Assembly: GCF_002067135.1 (NCBI RefSeq)
Contig: NZ_CP020105.1
Coordinates: 1,860,001 to 1,924,000 of the forward strand
Reading direction: 5' to 3'
Origin: Spirosoma rigui
GTDB taxonomy: Bacteria > Bacteroidota > Bacteroidia > Cytophagales > Spirosomataceae
Length of the DNA stretch: 64,000 nucleotides
Position 1 is the first letter of the stretch. Each line of letters starts with the position of its first letter. The notes beneath the pieces are model-generated. The model was not told the DNA's origin. It saw only the letters and a list, made by a program, of their open reading frames with translations, and made no database searches. Positions 15,575 to 24,891 of the stretch are shown piece after piece. A program made the translations under genes and the position numbers.

Positions 15575-18500
15575 TTAGAATTTGACATTCAGGTTGAAAC
15601 CAATGCTGCGGGTCGTGGGCAGGCCCGTCGATTCAAGACCAACGAGGTTGTCGGAGCTGAAGCCGAACTGCTCGGGATCGATGTTGGGTACCCACTTTTT
15701 GATAATGGCCACGTTGTTGGCCACCGCGCTCAACCGAATGCCTTTGATGAACAGACTTTTGGGCAGGAATTTGGTGAAATCGTAGCCCAGGCTGATCTGC
15801 CGGAGCTTCCATAAACCGGCGTCGTAGACCACCTGCTCACCCAGGCTTTTCGACCGGCCTACCGAGTAGTAATCCTGTACGAATGCCCGAACGGTGTTGG
15901 TTTCGCCTTTTTCGTTCACGCCAACGCCCACCATCTTGTTATCGGCTTCGCCCCGGCCCACCAGCGTTTCCTTCTGCAACCCGTGCCGGAATGCGTTCAG
16001 GTTGGTACCCGAAATCATTTTGCCGCCCAGTTTAAAGTCGACCAGTACCGAGAGGTTAAGCCCCTTGTAGTTGAACGTATTGGTGATACCACCTACGTAC
16101 TTCGGCAGGGCCGAGCCGAACGAAATTGGCGCGTTGGTACGCAGGGGAAGGCCGTCGCCCCCGTGCACGATACGTCCCTGCGCATCGCGCTGGTAGCCGA
16201 AGCTGTAGAGCTGGCCCAGTTCCTGACCAACAACCTGCCGCAGGTCGCCTACGTAGATACCCGTGCCGACAACGATCTGCTCGCCCTGTTTGTCTTTATT
16301 GTAGTCTTTCTCGGGCGATCCATCGTCGTCGGTGAGGAGCCGGAGCAGTTTCGTTTTGTTGTACGACCCATTCAGGGTAATGTCCCACGAGAAGTCGCGC
16401 GTCCGGACGGGTGCCAGGTTCAGCAGGACTTCAATACCCTGGTTGCGGCTCTGGCCACTGTTGATCAGGGTTGAGGTATAGCCCGATGCGTCGGATACCT
16501 GAGCCTGCACAATCTGGTCGCTGGTGATTTTGTTGTACACCGCCACGTCCAGTCCAACGCGGCTGTTGAACATCTTCAACTCCAGACCAACTTCAGCTTC
16601 GGCCGTCCGGCTGGGTCTGAGGGTAGCGCTTGGTACGGTGTTCGAGGTGATTATTCCCACGGGCTGGCCCTGCCCGGCGGGGTTGGGGAACAGGTTGGCC
16701 GAAACGGCGTAGAACAGGTTGTTCGAATAGGGAGCTACGTCGCCATCGCTGCCTACTTCGGCATAGGCCGCCCGCAGTTTACCGAAGTTGATGAACGATG
16801 GCATGCTGTTGAACGCCTGCGAGAACACGAAGCTACCCGTCAACGACGGATACAGGATGCTCCGGTTGGCGGGTGCCAGCGTCGAGAACCAATCGTTCCG
16901 AACCGTTCCGTTCAGGAAGAGGAAATCCTGGTATGACAATTCCAGCGCGCCGTAGAGGGAATTAACTTTCCGCTCGCTCAGCCCATAGAGGGGATCTTTC
17001 ACCCGTCCATTTTGCGGTACATACAGGCCCCGGACAATGAAATCGGTCACCTGTACGCTGTTGAGGTCGCTCCGGCGGTAGAGCTGGTTGCCACCCAGGG
17101 TAAGGTCAACGCCCAGGACGCCGAACTTGCGGTTGGCACCAATCAGGAAGTCGGTGTTGAGTTCGCGGAACCGGCGGGACTCCTGCACGTAAGCGCCGTT
17201 GACGAAACCGGCGGGCGCGGCTGCCAGCGATGCCTGCCCCGTCGGGAAGTTATAGTCCTGATCGCGCGACCAGTAATCCTGCCCAACGCGGCCCTGCAGA
17301 TACAGCCAGTCGGTGAAGTTGTAACGCGCTGAAATGTTGCCGAACAGGCGGTCCCGCCGGATGGTCTCGAACTTGTTGTTGAGCACAAAGTACGGGTTGG
17401 TCCGGTTCATGAACCGCGAGTAGATAAACTCGTTTCCGGTGGTTGGGTTGATCTGGTTGGCTTCCAGCACATCGAGCGGCATGGAGTTGGCCAGCGTGTA
17501 AATAACCGTTGGGGTGCTGTTGTCCTGCTGCGCGATCTGGGGCGGGTTTTTATTTAGCTCATTCGAATAGTTGATCGTACCCGTTACCGTCAGCTTGGGC
17601 GACAGGTTGTAGCTGAAGCCGAGGTTAATGGTTTTGCGGCTGAACGTATTGTTGGGCGTAATGCCTTTGTTGTCCAGATTCGACAGCGAGAGGTTAAACC
17701 CGCCCTTTTCATTACCCGACGAAACCGCAATGGAGTTGGTCCAGGTCGAGCCGTCACGGTAAAACTTGTTGATGCGGTTCCGAACGGGCTGGTACGGAAC
17801 CGTTATACCCCCGAACAATACCTGGGTCTGCCCCGCAAATTTCTCCCCAAAGCTCCAGACGCCTGATGTTGGGTTAGCCGCCTGCGGCCGAACGCCGTAC
17901 TCACCCTGGCCATATTCATACTGGTAGTCAGTAAAATCGAGCGGCCGGTCGGAGGTGAAGTTGCTGTTGTAGGTAACCCCGATGCCCTGGCCCGATCCTT
18001 TCGTTTTTGTCGTGATCAGGATTGCGCCGTCTTTGGCCCGTGAGCCATACAGCGCGGCAGCCGTGCCTCCTTTCAGTACGGTCATTCCTTCAATATCGTC
18101 GGGGTTGATCGACGACAGACCGTCGCCCCCGTCGGAGTAGTTGCGGTCACGGTTGCCAATCGAGTTATCACCTCCGTTGTTGCCGTTGTTCTGGCCAAAG
18201 TTCGAGTTGTCGATCGGTACACCGTTAATCACGATGAGTGGGCTGTTCTGGCCCGAGAACGACGATTGCCCGCGAATCCGGATCTTACTCGTACCGGCGG
18301 CTCCCGTACCGAGGCTGCTGATATTAACCCCGGCAATTTTACCCTGCAAGGCATTAATGAAGTTGACGGTCCGGTTGGTCGTGACCTGTTCGGGGTTGAC
18401 GATGGCGGTGGCATAGCCCAGGCGTTTGGCTTCTTTCTTGATACCAAGCGCCGTTACAACCACTTCGTTCAGGTTCTGCTCGCCTTCCTGCAGCGATACG

Positions 18501-18796
18501 TTCAGCTGCGACTGGTTGCCGACGGCTACTTCGCGCCCCTGAAAACCAATGGCGCTAAAGACCAGTGTTGCATTTGCGCCCGTGGATAAAGCAAAGTTTC
18601 CGTTCGCGTCGGTCGTCGTTCCCGTTTGCGTGTTTTTGATCAGAACGTTCACGCCGGGGATTGGCTGCTGATCCTTTCCGGAGACAACCCGGCCTGTAAC
18701 CCGGCGGTCCTGAGCGTGGGCCGCTGTACCAATCAGGAGTATAATCCATAGTAGTGTGCCTAATGTGCAGACTCGGTTTCGTATAGTGTGCTTCAT
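15575..18796 (-). CDS. SusC/RagA-family TonB-linked outer-membrane transporter
   Basis: A 1073-residue TonB-dependent transporter. A signal peptide ending AHAQ is followed by a carboxypeptidase-regulatory-like domain (VTGRVVSGKDQQPIPGVNVL, about residues 33-105), then the plug with the SusC signature INPDDIEGMTVLKGGTAAAL followed by YGSRAKDGAIL, then a large beta-barrel ending with the aromatic strand GFNLNVKF. A TonB-box-like stretch LNEVVVTALG lies before the plug. It imports ligands captured by the SusD partner encoded 21 bases downstream. No anti-sigma/ECF pair lies beside it, so regulation is not visible. The upstream gap of 248 bases holds a hairpin that belongs to the preceding gene. 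Confidence 0.95.
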   Translation of the reverse strand: MKHTIRNRVCTLGTLLWIILLIGTAAHAQDRRVTGRVVSGKDQQPIPGVNVLIKNTQTGTTTDANGNFALSTGANATLVFSAIGFQGREVAVGNQSQLNVSLQEGEQNLNEVVVTALGIKKEAKRLGYATAIVNPEQVTTNRTVNFINALQGKIAGVNISSLGTGAAGTSKIRIRGQSSFSGQNSPLIVINGVPIDNSNFGQNNGNNGGDNSIGNRDRNYSDGGDGLSSINPDDIEGMTVLKGGTAAALYGSRAKDGAILITTKTKGSGQGIGVTYNSNFTSDRPLDFTDYQYEYGQGEYGVRPQAANPTSGVWSFGEKFAGQTQVLFGGITVPYQPVRNRINKFYRDGSTWTNSIAVSSGNEKGGFNLSLSNLDNKGITPNNTFSRKTINLGFSYNLSPKLTVTGTINYSNELNKNPPQIAQQDNSTPTVIYTLANSMPLDVLEANQINPTTGNEFIYSRFMNRTNPYFVLNNKFETIRRDRLFGNISARYNFTDWLYLQGRVGQDYWSRDQDYNFPTGQASLAAAPAGFVNGAYVQESRRFRELNTDFLIGANRKFGVLGVDLTLGGNQLYRRSDLNSVQVTDFIVRGLYVPQNGRVKDPLYGLSERKVNSLYGALELSYQDFLFLNGTVRNDWFSTLAPANRSILYPSLTGSFVFSQAFNSMPSFINFGKLRAAYAEVGSDGDVAPYSNNLFYAVSANLFPNPAGQGQPVGIITSNTVPSATLRPSRTAEAEVGLELKMFNSRVGLDVAVYNKITSDQIVQAQVSDASGYTSTLINSGQSRNQGIEVLLNLAPVRTRDFSWDITLNGSYNKTKLLRLLTDDDGSPEKDYNKDKQGEQIVVGTGIYVGDLRQVVGQELGQLYSFGYQRDAQGRIVHGGDGLPLRTNAPISFGSALPKYVGGITNTFNYKGLNLSVLVDFKLGGKMISGTNLNAFRHGLQKETLVGRGEADNKMVGVGVNEKGETNTVRAFVQDYYSVGRSKSLGEQVVYDAGLWKLRQISLGYDFTKFLPKSLFIKGIRLSAVANNVAIIKKWVPNIDPEQFGFSSDNLVGLESTGLPTTRSIGFNLNVKF

Positions 18797-18962
18797 CGTT
18801 TGATTAATAATAAGTTAGTGCCAAGTGTACTTTAATAGGTCAATTTATTCTTGGTAGATTACTACTCTATACAAAGGGGAATAATAAGGTTTTTCTACTA
18901 TAGTCCGCGTGTATTTGGCCGTAAAAAAACCTAAGTAGTACGCTGCAAAAGCATTTTTAACG

Positions 18963-18997
18963 CAAAAACGCCCGGCACATGGTACCGGGCGTTTTTG
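18963..18997 (-). terminator. Terminator of the cytochrome c-fusion gene
   Basis: A 13-bp perfect stem (18963-18975 with 18985-18997) with flanking A/T runs as part of the arms lies 48 bases beyond the stop of the leftward gene at 19045. In that direction the stem ends in five T residues. Confidence 0.85.
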
Positions 18998-19044
18998 GCA
19001 AAAGGTATATACGTCAGTTCAGTTCATATGATGTACCAGTGCAA

Positions 19045-21069
19045 TTATGGTTTTGGTGCACCCGCCGATGTACTGCTGGCTGCATCGGCCAGCGAGTTGA
19101 TCCAGGCGGCAATCTTAAGCGCGTCGGCCTTGGGAACCTGTGGCATCGGCGGCATCTCGGTAGCGTATTCGGGCCAGTTCTGCGGCTTTGGGTTGTAGAT
19201 CAACTCGACAATCTGGTCGTTGGTGTACTTCCGCTTGGCTACGTCGACGTAGGCCGGACCCACCTGCCGCTTGTTGGCCTGGTGGCAGGCCAGGCAGGTG
19301 TGACGCGTCAACAGGCCTTTCACATCGTCATAAGTAGGTGCTTTCGCCATGGTCACAGCCTGACCTTCTTTCAGCTTTGGCTTACCACCCGTAGCGGCTG
19401 GTTTGGCTCCGGCTTTGGCGGGGGCTGCTTTTTTGCCGGTTGCCGGAGCGGGCGTTGCCGTAGCGGCCGGTGCTGCCGACGCTGCTGAATTACGGGTGCT
19501 CACCTCACTCATCGCTAGCTTTTCGCCATCGGGGATGTTGTTGAGGGTGTAATAGGCAATGGGGTGAACGAGTGAGTAAGACCCCGTTACCGCCCGCACC
19601 CCATCGAGGGTGAGCTGGTGGATATAGTACTTGCGTAAGTCACCAACAATGATCCGGGCTTTCAACCCATCGGCCGATACTTTCACGCCTTTGATGGGGA
19701 GGGCTTCCTTATTGATGGTGGGGCTACCGTAGACAGCGTGGTACTTGTAAAGAAAGCTCTCGACCCGGTACGATGCCAGATCCTCGGCCGATTTACGGTC
19801 GACGGGCGTAGTGAACTCCACTTCAAAGCCATCGGGCATGGCTTTTACCGTGCGCATCTCAAAAGGCGTTACGCCGTTCCAGACCACCCGCTGCAACCCT
19901 TCGTTGGCTTCACCGGCCGATCCCCAGCCCCGGTTGGTTTCGCCCACGAACAGGGAGCCATCTTTTGCCCACGCCATCCGTAATACGCCCGACCGGAAAC
20001 CATTCCGGAACTCGATGGCACCACCCTGGTATTCGCCGTTCACCTTTTCCATGAAAACCCGCGAGATCTTACTCATGCCCTGATCGCCGACCAGCAGCTG
20101 GCCGGCAAACGGACCGAATGCGCCCTGCGGTATCTCCAGGATTTCGGAGTTGGAGATACCCAGAATACCGTGGGGTAACCAGACCGCTGGCGTATGCACA
20201 TCCACATTCGGAAACTGCTCCTTCATCGTATAGAGAAGGGTAGGCGTTTCGTTCACGACGTTCTCGGGTTTGATGGCCCGCCCGTTTTCGTCCCGGCGTC
20301 GGCGTTCGTCGATCTTAGCCACGAACTGCTCGTTGGTGAGTTTGACGGGTGAGTTGGCCAGACCTGTCCACTTAAGCCCCGCCGGGTGACCGGTAAAGGC
20401 TCCCTTCGGTACGTGAAAGACACCGCCCGACCCCATCCATTCACCCTGGTTGTCGGAGTAAAACAGTTCACCGTCGTAGATACCCAGTCCGCAGGGCGAA
20501 CGCATGCCCGTTGCCCACGGCTGCATGGTGCCATTTTCACTGATCTTCATGGTCCAGCCGCGCCAGGGGACCCGGCTTTCGCCCCGCCACCATTCTTCAT
20601 CACCGAATGCTACGTTGCCCGTCACGAAAAACTGGCCGTCGGGCGCGATCTTGGGACCGAAGCTATACTCGTGGTAGTGACCCGACAGCGGCCAGGCGTA
20701 GACCGTCTCGAAAATATCGGCTTTACCGTCCTTGTTCGAGTCAATCATTTTAGTCAGCTCGCCACGCTGGGCGCAGTATAGCGCACCATCCTTGTAGGTA
20801 AGGCCCAGCACCTCGTGAAGCCCCGACGCAAATTTGCGGAAGAACGGTTTGCGGCTTGTCGGGTTTTCTACGATCCAGATGTCACCCCGTCGGGTGGCTA
20901 CGCCCAGATTTCCGTCGGGTAGCACCGTCAGGCCACCCACTTCCAGCAGTGTGCCTTCGGGGGCTGTAACCTTCAGGATTTTAAAGAAGTCTTCCTCCTT
21001 GGGCGATTCCTGCGCCCAGGCCACCGAGAACGTAGCGGCTGCCAGCAGGGTTGTCAGTATTTTTTTCAT
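19045..21069 (-). CDS. Secreted beta-propeller dehydrogenase-like protein fused to cytochrome c
   Basis: 674 residues. A signal peptide (ending SVAWAQ) is followed by a six-bladed-propeller-like region of the soluble sugar dehydrogenase type (EVGGLTVLPDGNLGVATRRG, SGLHEVLGLTYKDGALYCAQ, HEYSFGPKIAPDGQFFVTGN). A long Ala/Pro/Lys linker at about residues 540-590 leads to a C-terminal class I cytochrome c domain with the haem motif CLACH and the distal MPPMP. An oxidised substrate could therefore pass electrons to the attached haem. PQQ as cofactor is possible but not proven. The next upstream gene encodes a DUF1080 protein, and both are exported, so they may act on the same sugar derivative. Confidence 0.85.
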   Translation of the reverse strand: MKKILTTLLAAATFSVAWAQESPKEEDFFKILKVTAPEGTLLEVGGLTVLPDGNLGVATRRGDIWIVENPTSRKPFFRKFASGLHEVLGLTYKDGALYCAQRGELTKMIDSNKDGKADIFETVYAWPLSGHYHEYSFGPKIAPDGQFFVTGNVAFGDEEWWRGESRVPWRGWTMKISENGTMQPWATGMRSPCGLGIYDGELFYSDNQGEWMGSGGVFHVPKGAFTGHPAGLKWTGLANSPVKLTNEQFVAKIDERRRRDENGRAIKPENVVNETPTLLYTMKEQFPNVDVHTPAVWLPHGILGISNSEILEIPQGAFGPFAGQLLVGDQGMSKISRVFMEKVNGEYQGGAIEFRNGFRSGVLRMAWAKDGSLFVGETNRGWGSAGEANEGLQRVVWNGVTPFEMRTVKAMPDGFEVEFTTPVDRKSAEDLASYRVESFLYKYHAVYGSPTINKEALPIKGVKVSADGLKARIIVGDLRKYYIHQLTLDGVRAVTGSYSLVHPIAYYTLNNIPDGEKLAMSEVSTRNSAASAAPAATATPAPATGKKAAPAKAGAKPAATGGKPKLKEGQAVTMAKAPTYDDVKGLLTRHTCLACHQANKRQVGPAYVDVAKRKYTNDQIVELIYNPKPQNWPEYATEMPPMPQVPKADALKIAAWINSLADAASSTSAGAPKP

Positions 21070-21093
21070 GAATGAGTATAATAAGAAGTCGTT

Positions 21094-21131
21094 TTCCTCC
21101 CCCCGGCCTGTTTAAGGGCCGGGGGGAGGAA
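21094..21131 (-). terminator. GC-rich 15-bp hairpin between two leftward genes
   Basis: A perfect 15-bp stem (21094-21108 with 21117-21131) lies between the DUF1080 gene and the cytochrome-fusion gene. It may terminate, or only attenuate, transcription between the two. Confidence 0.65.
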
Positions 21132-21143
21132 GACAGCAACCGT

Positions 21144-23042
21144 CTAAAACAAAACAGAGTACACCACTTTCCCCTTGACCGGCACGATCAGTTCCTGCTT
21201 GCCGGTGCTGCCCTGGCGGATGGTTGGTTTGCCGCCGGCAGCGTCGTCGATACGGAGATACTGCTGCCCGTCGACGAGATACATGCCGTTCTCTGCCGCG
21301 CTGATGGTAGTACCCGTGGCCAGACGGGCATATAAGTCGCTGGCCGGGCTAGTGATCGTGACTTCGCGCTGAATGCCCTGACCGTTGGCCAGCACCCTGA
21401 TTTTGTCGTCAACGCTACTGCCGTAGCTCATGTAGCGGAAGGTAGGCCGGTCAGCCTCATCCAGTACGTAACCTTTCGGGCGGTAACCTGAACCGGTGGT
21501 GTCGGTTACCCAGTTGGCCTGGGGCGACGCGAGCTTGGTCAGAAACAGTGCCGGAGCGCCCATCCGCTGAACCATCCCCATGGGCCGCGAAGAGCCGTCG
21601 CCCCGGTCGTGCCACATGGGCGTTGCATCCAGGAAGGCACCGCGCCAGACCTGCACCAGCGCGCCTTTATCGAGGTCGTAAGTATAGTGCACCTGCTCAG
21701 GGCTACCCACTGATATAGCATGGACAACCCGCAACGTGCGTCCCTGGGCGTTTTTCTCGCCCGGCATATCCATAAAACTGCGCAGAATCGTATTGGTAGG
21801 GGCATCGATGATGATGGGGTCGACCTCGTCGTTGGCTCCGCTGGTGGCATCGGTCACCAGGTACTCACGGATACCCGGCCCCGCGATGGCCAGGCCCAGG
21901 TTAGGCTTCTCCCAATCCACAAATTTGGAGTAGAACATCTCGAAGGGGAAGTCGCCTTTCGCCAGCGTTACCTTGCCCATGTTGGTGCCGGATGCGACTA
22001 CTGCCTGGTTGTTGACTTTGAGCATCCCACCGCCACCCGGCGCACCGAGGTTAAAGCGGTACTCTCCCGGTTCGGCTACCCGTAGCGTGCCGGTATACCG
22101 GATCAGGAATTCGTTTGGAATACGGCTGACATTCGCCGACAAGACATCAATCGTTCCTTCCGACTCGGGAGCTGTCCGGCTGTACTCCGGCTCTTTTTCA
22201 TACTTGCCTTTATAGACAGCGTACTTGAGGTTCATCAGCTCCGGGCGTGGTTTGTCGTAATTGATGTAGCGAATGTTGCGGAAAGCTACCGCGCCATGAT
22301 CGCCCTGCAGCATGAGCGGACCGGTGGGTTTCTCGTCCGAAAAAAGCGATCCGCGTGTGGGACCGGTGAGTTCAACATCTTCGTGGATCACAACACCGTT
22401 CAATTCAACGCGGACCATCCGCGCATTCTGGGTTTTCTGCGGTACCCCGCCGGCTACACTGGTACTAAAGCGCGGAGCCTGGAACGATATTTTCAGGTGC
22501 TGCCAGAGGCCGGGTGCCCGGCTGGCATTCTGGCGAGCGGGGTGACCGTCGTAGCCCTGCTGCCCGTCGGGTCGTTTATCGTCCCAGCGTTCGTAAATGG
22601 ACCCGTTGTCGGCCGTGCGCGGACTGCGCACGTCCCAGCTGTCGAAGAGCTGGATTTCATAACGGCCCTGTAGGTAAATACCCGAGTTGGACTTGGCTGG
22701 TAAGAGGTAGTCCAGCTCCAGGTCGACGTCGCCAAACTGCATGGTTGTAACGGCGTTGGTTTGCTTACCGGCCAGTTTGCTGGCCTGGTTGGCCGGGAGC
22801 GGCATGTTTACCAGGACGCCCGTGCCCTTGTCGATGGTGAGCGTATTGGGCTTGTTCAGATCGGCCCGGACACCGCTGACTACCTGCCAGTTGGGGGTGG
22901 TTGATACGAACGCGCTTAGATCGTTGAGGGGAAGCGGAATACCGGGCGGTGGGGTAGGCTGGCCTACAGCCAGGCTGGCACCCAGCGTCCAGCCAATACT
23001 CAGCACCCACCGGAGGGGGATTGCCACGGATAATTTAACCAT
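21144..23042 (-). CDS. DUF1080 (3-keto-disaccharide hydrolase) protein with PA14-like domain
   Basis: 632 residues, exported (signal peptide ending LAVGQ). Residues about 45-265 form the DUF1080 jelly roll: DVDLELDYLLPAKSNSGIYL, QGRYEIQLFDSWD, GLWQHLKISFQAPRF, VRVELNGVVIHEDVEL, GPLMLQGDHGAVAFRNI. A second region (about 285-400; IRYTGTLRVAEPGEYRFNLG) resembles a PA14-type carbohydrate-binding domain, and the C-terminal 220 residues form a further beta-rich domain not recognised. Known DUF1080 enzymes cleave glycosides whose sugar has been oxidised at C3. The next leftward gene encodes a cytochrome-linked dehydrogenase-like protein, a possible source of the oxidised substrate. A divergent DUF1080 gene lies 118 bases away. 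Confidence 0.88.
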   Translation of the reverse strand: MVKLSVAIPLRWVLSIGWTLGASLAVGQPTPPPGIPLPLNDLSAFVSTTPNWQVVSGVRADLNKPNTLTIDKGTGVLVNMPLPANQASKLAGKQTNAVTTMQFGDVDLELDYLLPAKSNSGIYLQGRYEIQLFDSWDVRSPRTADNGSIYERWDDKRPDGQQGYDGHPARQNASRAPGLWQHLKISFQAPRFSTSVAGGVPQKTQNARMVRVELNGVVIHEDVELTGPTRGSLFSDEKPTGPLMLQGDHGAVAFRNIRYINYDKPRPELMNLKYAVYKGKYEKEPEYSRTAPESEGTIDVLSANVSRIPNEFLIRYTGTLRVAEPGEYRFNLGAPGGGGMLKVNNQAVVASGTNMGKVTLAKGDFPFEMFYSKFVDWEKPNLGLAIAGPGIREYLVTDATSGANDEVDPIIIDAPTNTILRSFMDMPGEKNAQGRTLRVVHAISVGSPEQVHYTYDLDKGALVQVWRGAFLDATPMWHDRGDGSSRPMGMVQRMGAPALFLTKLASPQANWVTDTTGSGYRPKGYVLDEADRPTFRYMSYGSSVDDKIRVLANGQGIQREVTITSPASDLYARLATGTTISAAENGMYLVDGQQYLRIDDAAGGKPTIRQGSTGKQELIVPVKGKVVYSVLF

Positions 23043-23114
23043 GAATGATAGGAAATTTTGAAGCTCGAAATTACCATTTTTTCACTTCAAAAGGACACGA
23101 TACACCATTTGCCC

Positions 23115-23122
23115 TATCTTTG
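23115..23122 (+). promoter_or_regulatory. Candidate -7 box of the divergent DUF1080 gene
   Basis: TATCTTTG fits the TAnnTTTG -7 consensus of Bacteroidota and lies 38 bases before the ATG at 23161. No TTG at the usual -33 distance was found, so confidence is limited. Confidence 0.4.
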
Positions 23123-23160
23123 GGCGTTTTAATGAAGATTCATTAACCTTAATCGTTTCC

Positions 23161-23961
23161 ATGAAAAATAGTCTTCTATCGCTGGCCGCCTGCGCTGCGT
23201 TATTGAGTTTGACAACCGTGTCGATGGCCCAGGTTCAGCCGAGTAAACAGTCGCCCGAATCGTCCGAAATATGGGAGCCGGTACCCCCCGTTGTTACCCC
23301 CGGTACTGTCACCGCCAACACCTCGGGCACGACGCCCCCTTCCGATGCCGTTGTGCTGTTCGACGGCAAAAACACCGATCAGTGGCTGGCTATTAAAGGG
23401 TATGCACCTGCCAACTGGGAAAAAGTGAACGAAGGTCCGCTGAAGTGGCCGGTGACGGATGGTGTAATGTATTCGACGAAAGGCTTTTCGGCCCGTTCCA
23501 AGAAGGAGTTCACCGATTTTCAGCTGCACATCGAATTCAAAACGCCCGAAAAGGTTGAAGGGAATGGACAGGGTCGCGGCAATAGCGGTATATTTCTGCA
23601 GGGTCGCTACGAGCTACAGGTCCTCGATAACTACAATAACCCAACCTACGTGAACGGTATGGTTGGTTCGATCTATAAGCAGACCATTCCTCTGGCCAAC
23701 CCCAGCCGCAAGCCGGGCGAGTGGCAGTCATATGATATCATCTATCAGGCCCCACGTTTTAACAAAGCGGGTTTGATGCTCGATTACGCCTATGTGACGG
23801 TATTACTCAATGGAGTGCTGGTGCAGAATCATGCTGCCATCCGGGGTACGACCGAATACATTGGTTACCCAAAAGTGCAGGCCCACGGTGCTGGTCCAAT
23901 CCTGCTCCAGGATCATGGCAACCCGGTTGGCTTCCGCAATATCTGGGTACGCGAACTGTAA
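23161..23961 (+). CDS. DUF1080 (3-keto-disaccharide hydrolase) exported protein
   Basis: 266 residues with a signal peptide (MKNSLLSLAACAALLSLTTV, ending SMAQ) and a single DUF1080 domain over about residues 60-266. The domain markers are VVLFDGKNTDQWLA at its start, DFQLHIEFKTPEKVEGNGQG, GNSGIFLQGRYELQVLDNYN, EWQSYDIIYQAPRFNK, VTVLLNGVLVQNHAAI, GPILLQDHGNPVGFRNIWVR. It is the divergent neighbour of the larger DUF1080 protein, and the 118-base gap between them must hold both promoters. A role in splitting 3-keto-glycosides in the periplasm or outside the cell is inferred from the family. Confidence 0.9.
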   Translation: MKNSLLSLAACAALLSLTTVSMAQVQPSKQSPESSEIWEPVPPVVTPGTVTANTSGTTPPSDAVVLFDGKNTDQWLAIKGYAPANWEKVNEGPLKWPVTDGVMYSTKGFSARSKKEFTDFQLHIEFKTPEKVEGNGQGRGNSGIFLQGRYELQVLDNYNNPTYVNGMVGSIYKQTIPLANPSRKPGEWQSYDIIYQAPRFNKAGLMLDYAYVTVLLNGVLVQNHAAIRGTTEYIGYPKVQAHGAGPILLQDHGNPVGFRNIWVREL

Positions 23962-23980
23962 CGAACTATTAGTAAGAACG

Positions 23981-24050
23981 GGCTAACGTCCGTGTTGCAA
24001 AAAGACGGTAGCGACCGCTTTTCTTTGCAGTACGGGCGTTAGCCTTTTTT
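23981..24050 (+). terminator. Terminator after the DUF1080 gene
   Basis: A 13-bp stem with one G-T pair (23981-23993 with 24032-24044) encloses a smaller imperfect hairpin and is followed by six T residues, 20 bases after the stop codon. Confidence 0.8.
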
Positions 24051-24072
24051 ATGTACCCCAAACTTCTCTTCT

Positions 24073-24582
24073 ATGCGTCTTCCTGCTTTACTCCCTTTCC
24101 TTCTGATGGCAACATTGATGTCCTGTTCAAGTACTACAGTGTACCTGGTACGTCATGCCGAGAAGGTGGATGAATCGGACTCCACCGACCTGAGCCCGTC
24201 GGGAAAGCAGCGTGCGCTGGCCTTGGCCGATACGTTAGCCAGCCGCGGTATCGACTCAATTTTTACAACGCCCTACCGGCGCACCCGGCAAACCGCTGAG
24301 CCACTGGCCCGGCGGCTTGGTATTCAATCCCGGGACTATGCCCCCAAACCAATCGGCGCTATTGTGGACCGCGTAGACCGCATCCGGGGCAGGACCGTGC
24401 TGGTAGTTGGGCATAGTAATACAGTACTGGAAATTGCCCGGGGTCTGGGTGCCGCGCCCCACCTGCAGACGATCGAAGCGGGCGATTTTGATAACCTGTT
24501 TGTCGTACGGATCAAACGTAGCCTCGTTGGCAAACGCGTTGGAATAACCGAAAAAACGTATGGTACAGTAACGCTCCCCTGA
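24073..24582 (+). CDS. Histidine-phosphatase (SixA/PGM-like) lipoprotein
   Basis: 169 residues with a lipoprotein signal (lipobox LMSC, Cys at about 18) and a histidine phosphatase superfamily domain. The catalytic LVRHAEK follows at once, then LSPSGKQRALALADTL, FTTPYRRTRQTAEPLA and the second catalytic His in VLVVGHSNTVLEIARGL. The size matches the short SixA-like branch of the family. Being lipid-anchored, it acts in the envelope on an unknown phosphorylated substrate. It follows a terminator and precedes a long gap, so it is probably monocistronic. Confidence 0.85.
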   Translation: MRLPALLPFLLMATLMSCSSTTVYLVRHAEKVDESDSTDLSPSGKQRALALADTLASRGIDSIFTTPYRRTRQTAEPLARRLGIQSRDYAPKPIGAIVDRVDRIRGRTVLVVGHSNTVLEIARGLGAAPHLQTIEAGDFDNLFVVRIKRSLVGKRVGITEKTYGTVTLP

Positions 24583-24891
24583 GTATCGACCGGACTAGAT
24601 GATCATGCACGGGTAGTACCGCACTGGCTCCGTTGGTATGGGTTTCACTAAAAATGGTCGGAAAGGCTGTTTCAGTAAAACCAGCGCGGGTGAAACGGAA
24701 GTCAGGCTGCCGGGTTCGAGAAATCGGTCTGAAAGGTAGGAGAACTCAAAAAAATATTCTGTAGTTTTGTTGAACAAATGTTCTACACGACTACTAACCT
24801 GGTTGTTAGTAAGTAGTATTTGTGTAGACTATGTTAACTAATTGGCTTTTAGTTGCATAGTTATCTGCTCTCGATTAAATTCTCAACTACT
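24583..24891. other. 309-base intergenic stretch at the edge of the AT-richer segment
   Basis: No gene is seen. Two small features are present: TAGTTTTG at 24762-24769, which fits the TAnnTTTG -7 box, and the palindrome GAACA-AA-TGTTC just after it (24772-24783). They probably belong to the control region of the receiver gene at 24892. The base composition shifts here from GC-rich to AT-richer sequence. Confidence 0.4.

Noticed and set aside
24711..24720. Short match GGGTTCGA to the tRNA-Val T arm as a possible att repeat
   Set aside because: Only eight bases of a T-arm consensus; too short and placed near, not at, a clear boundary. No integrase gene is present.
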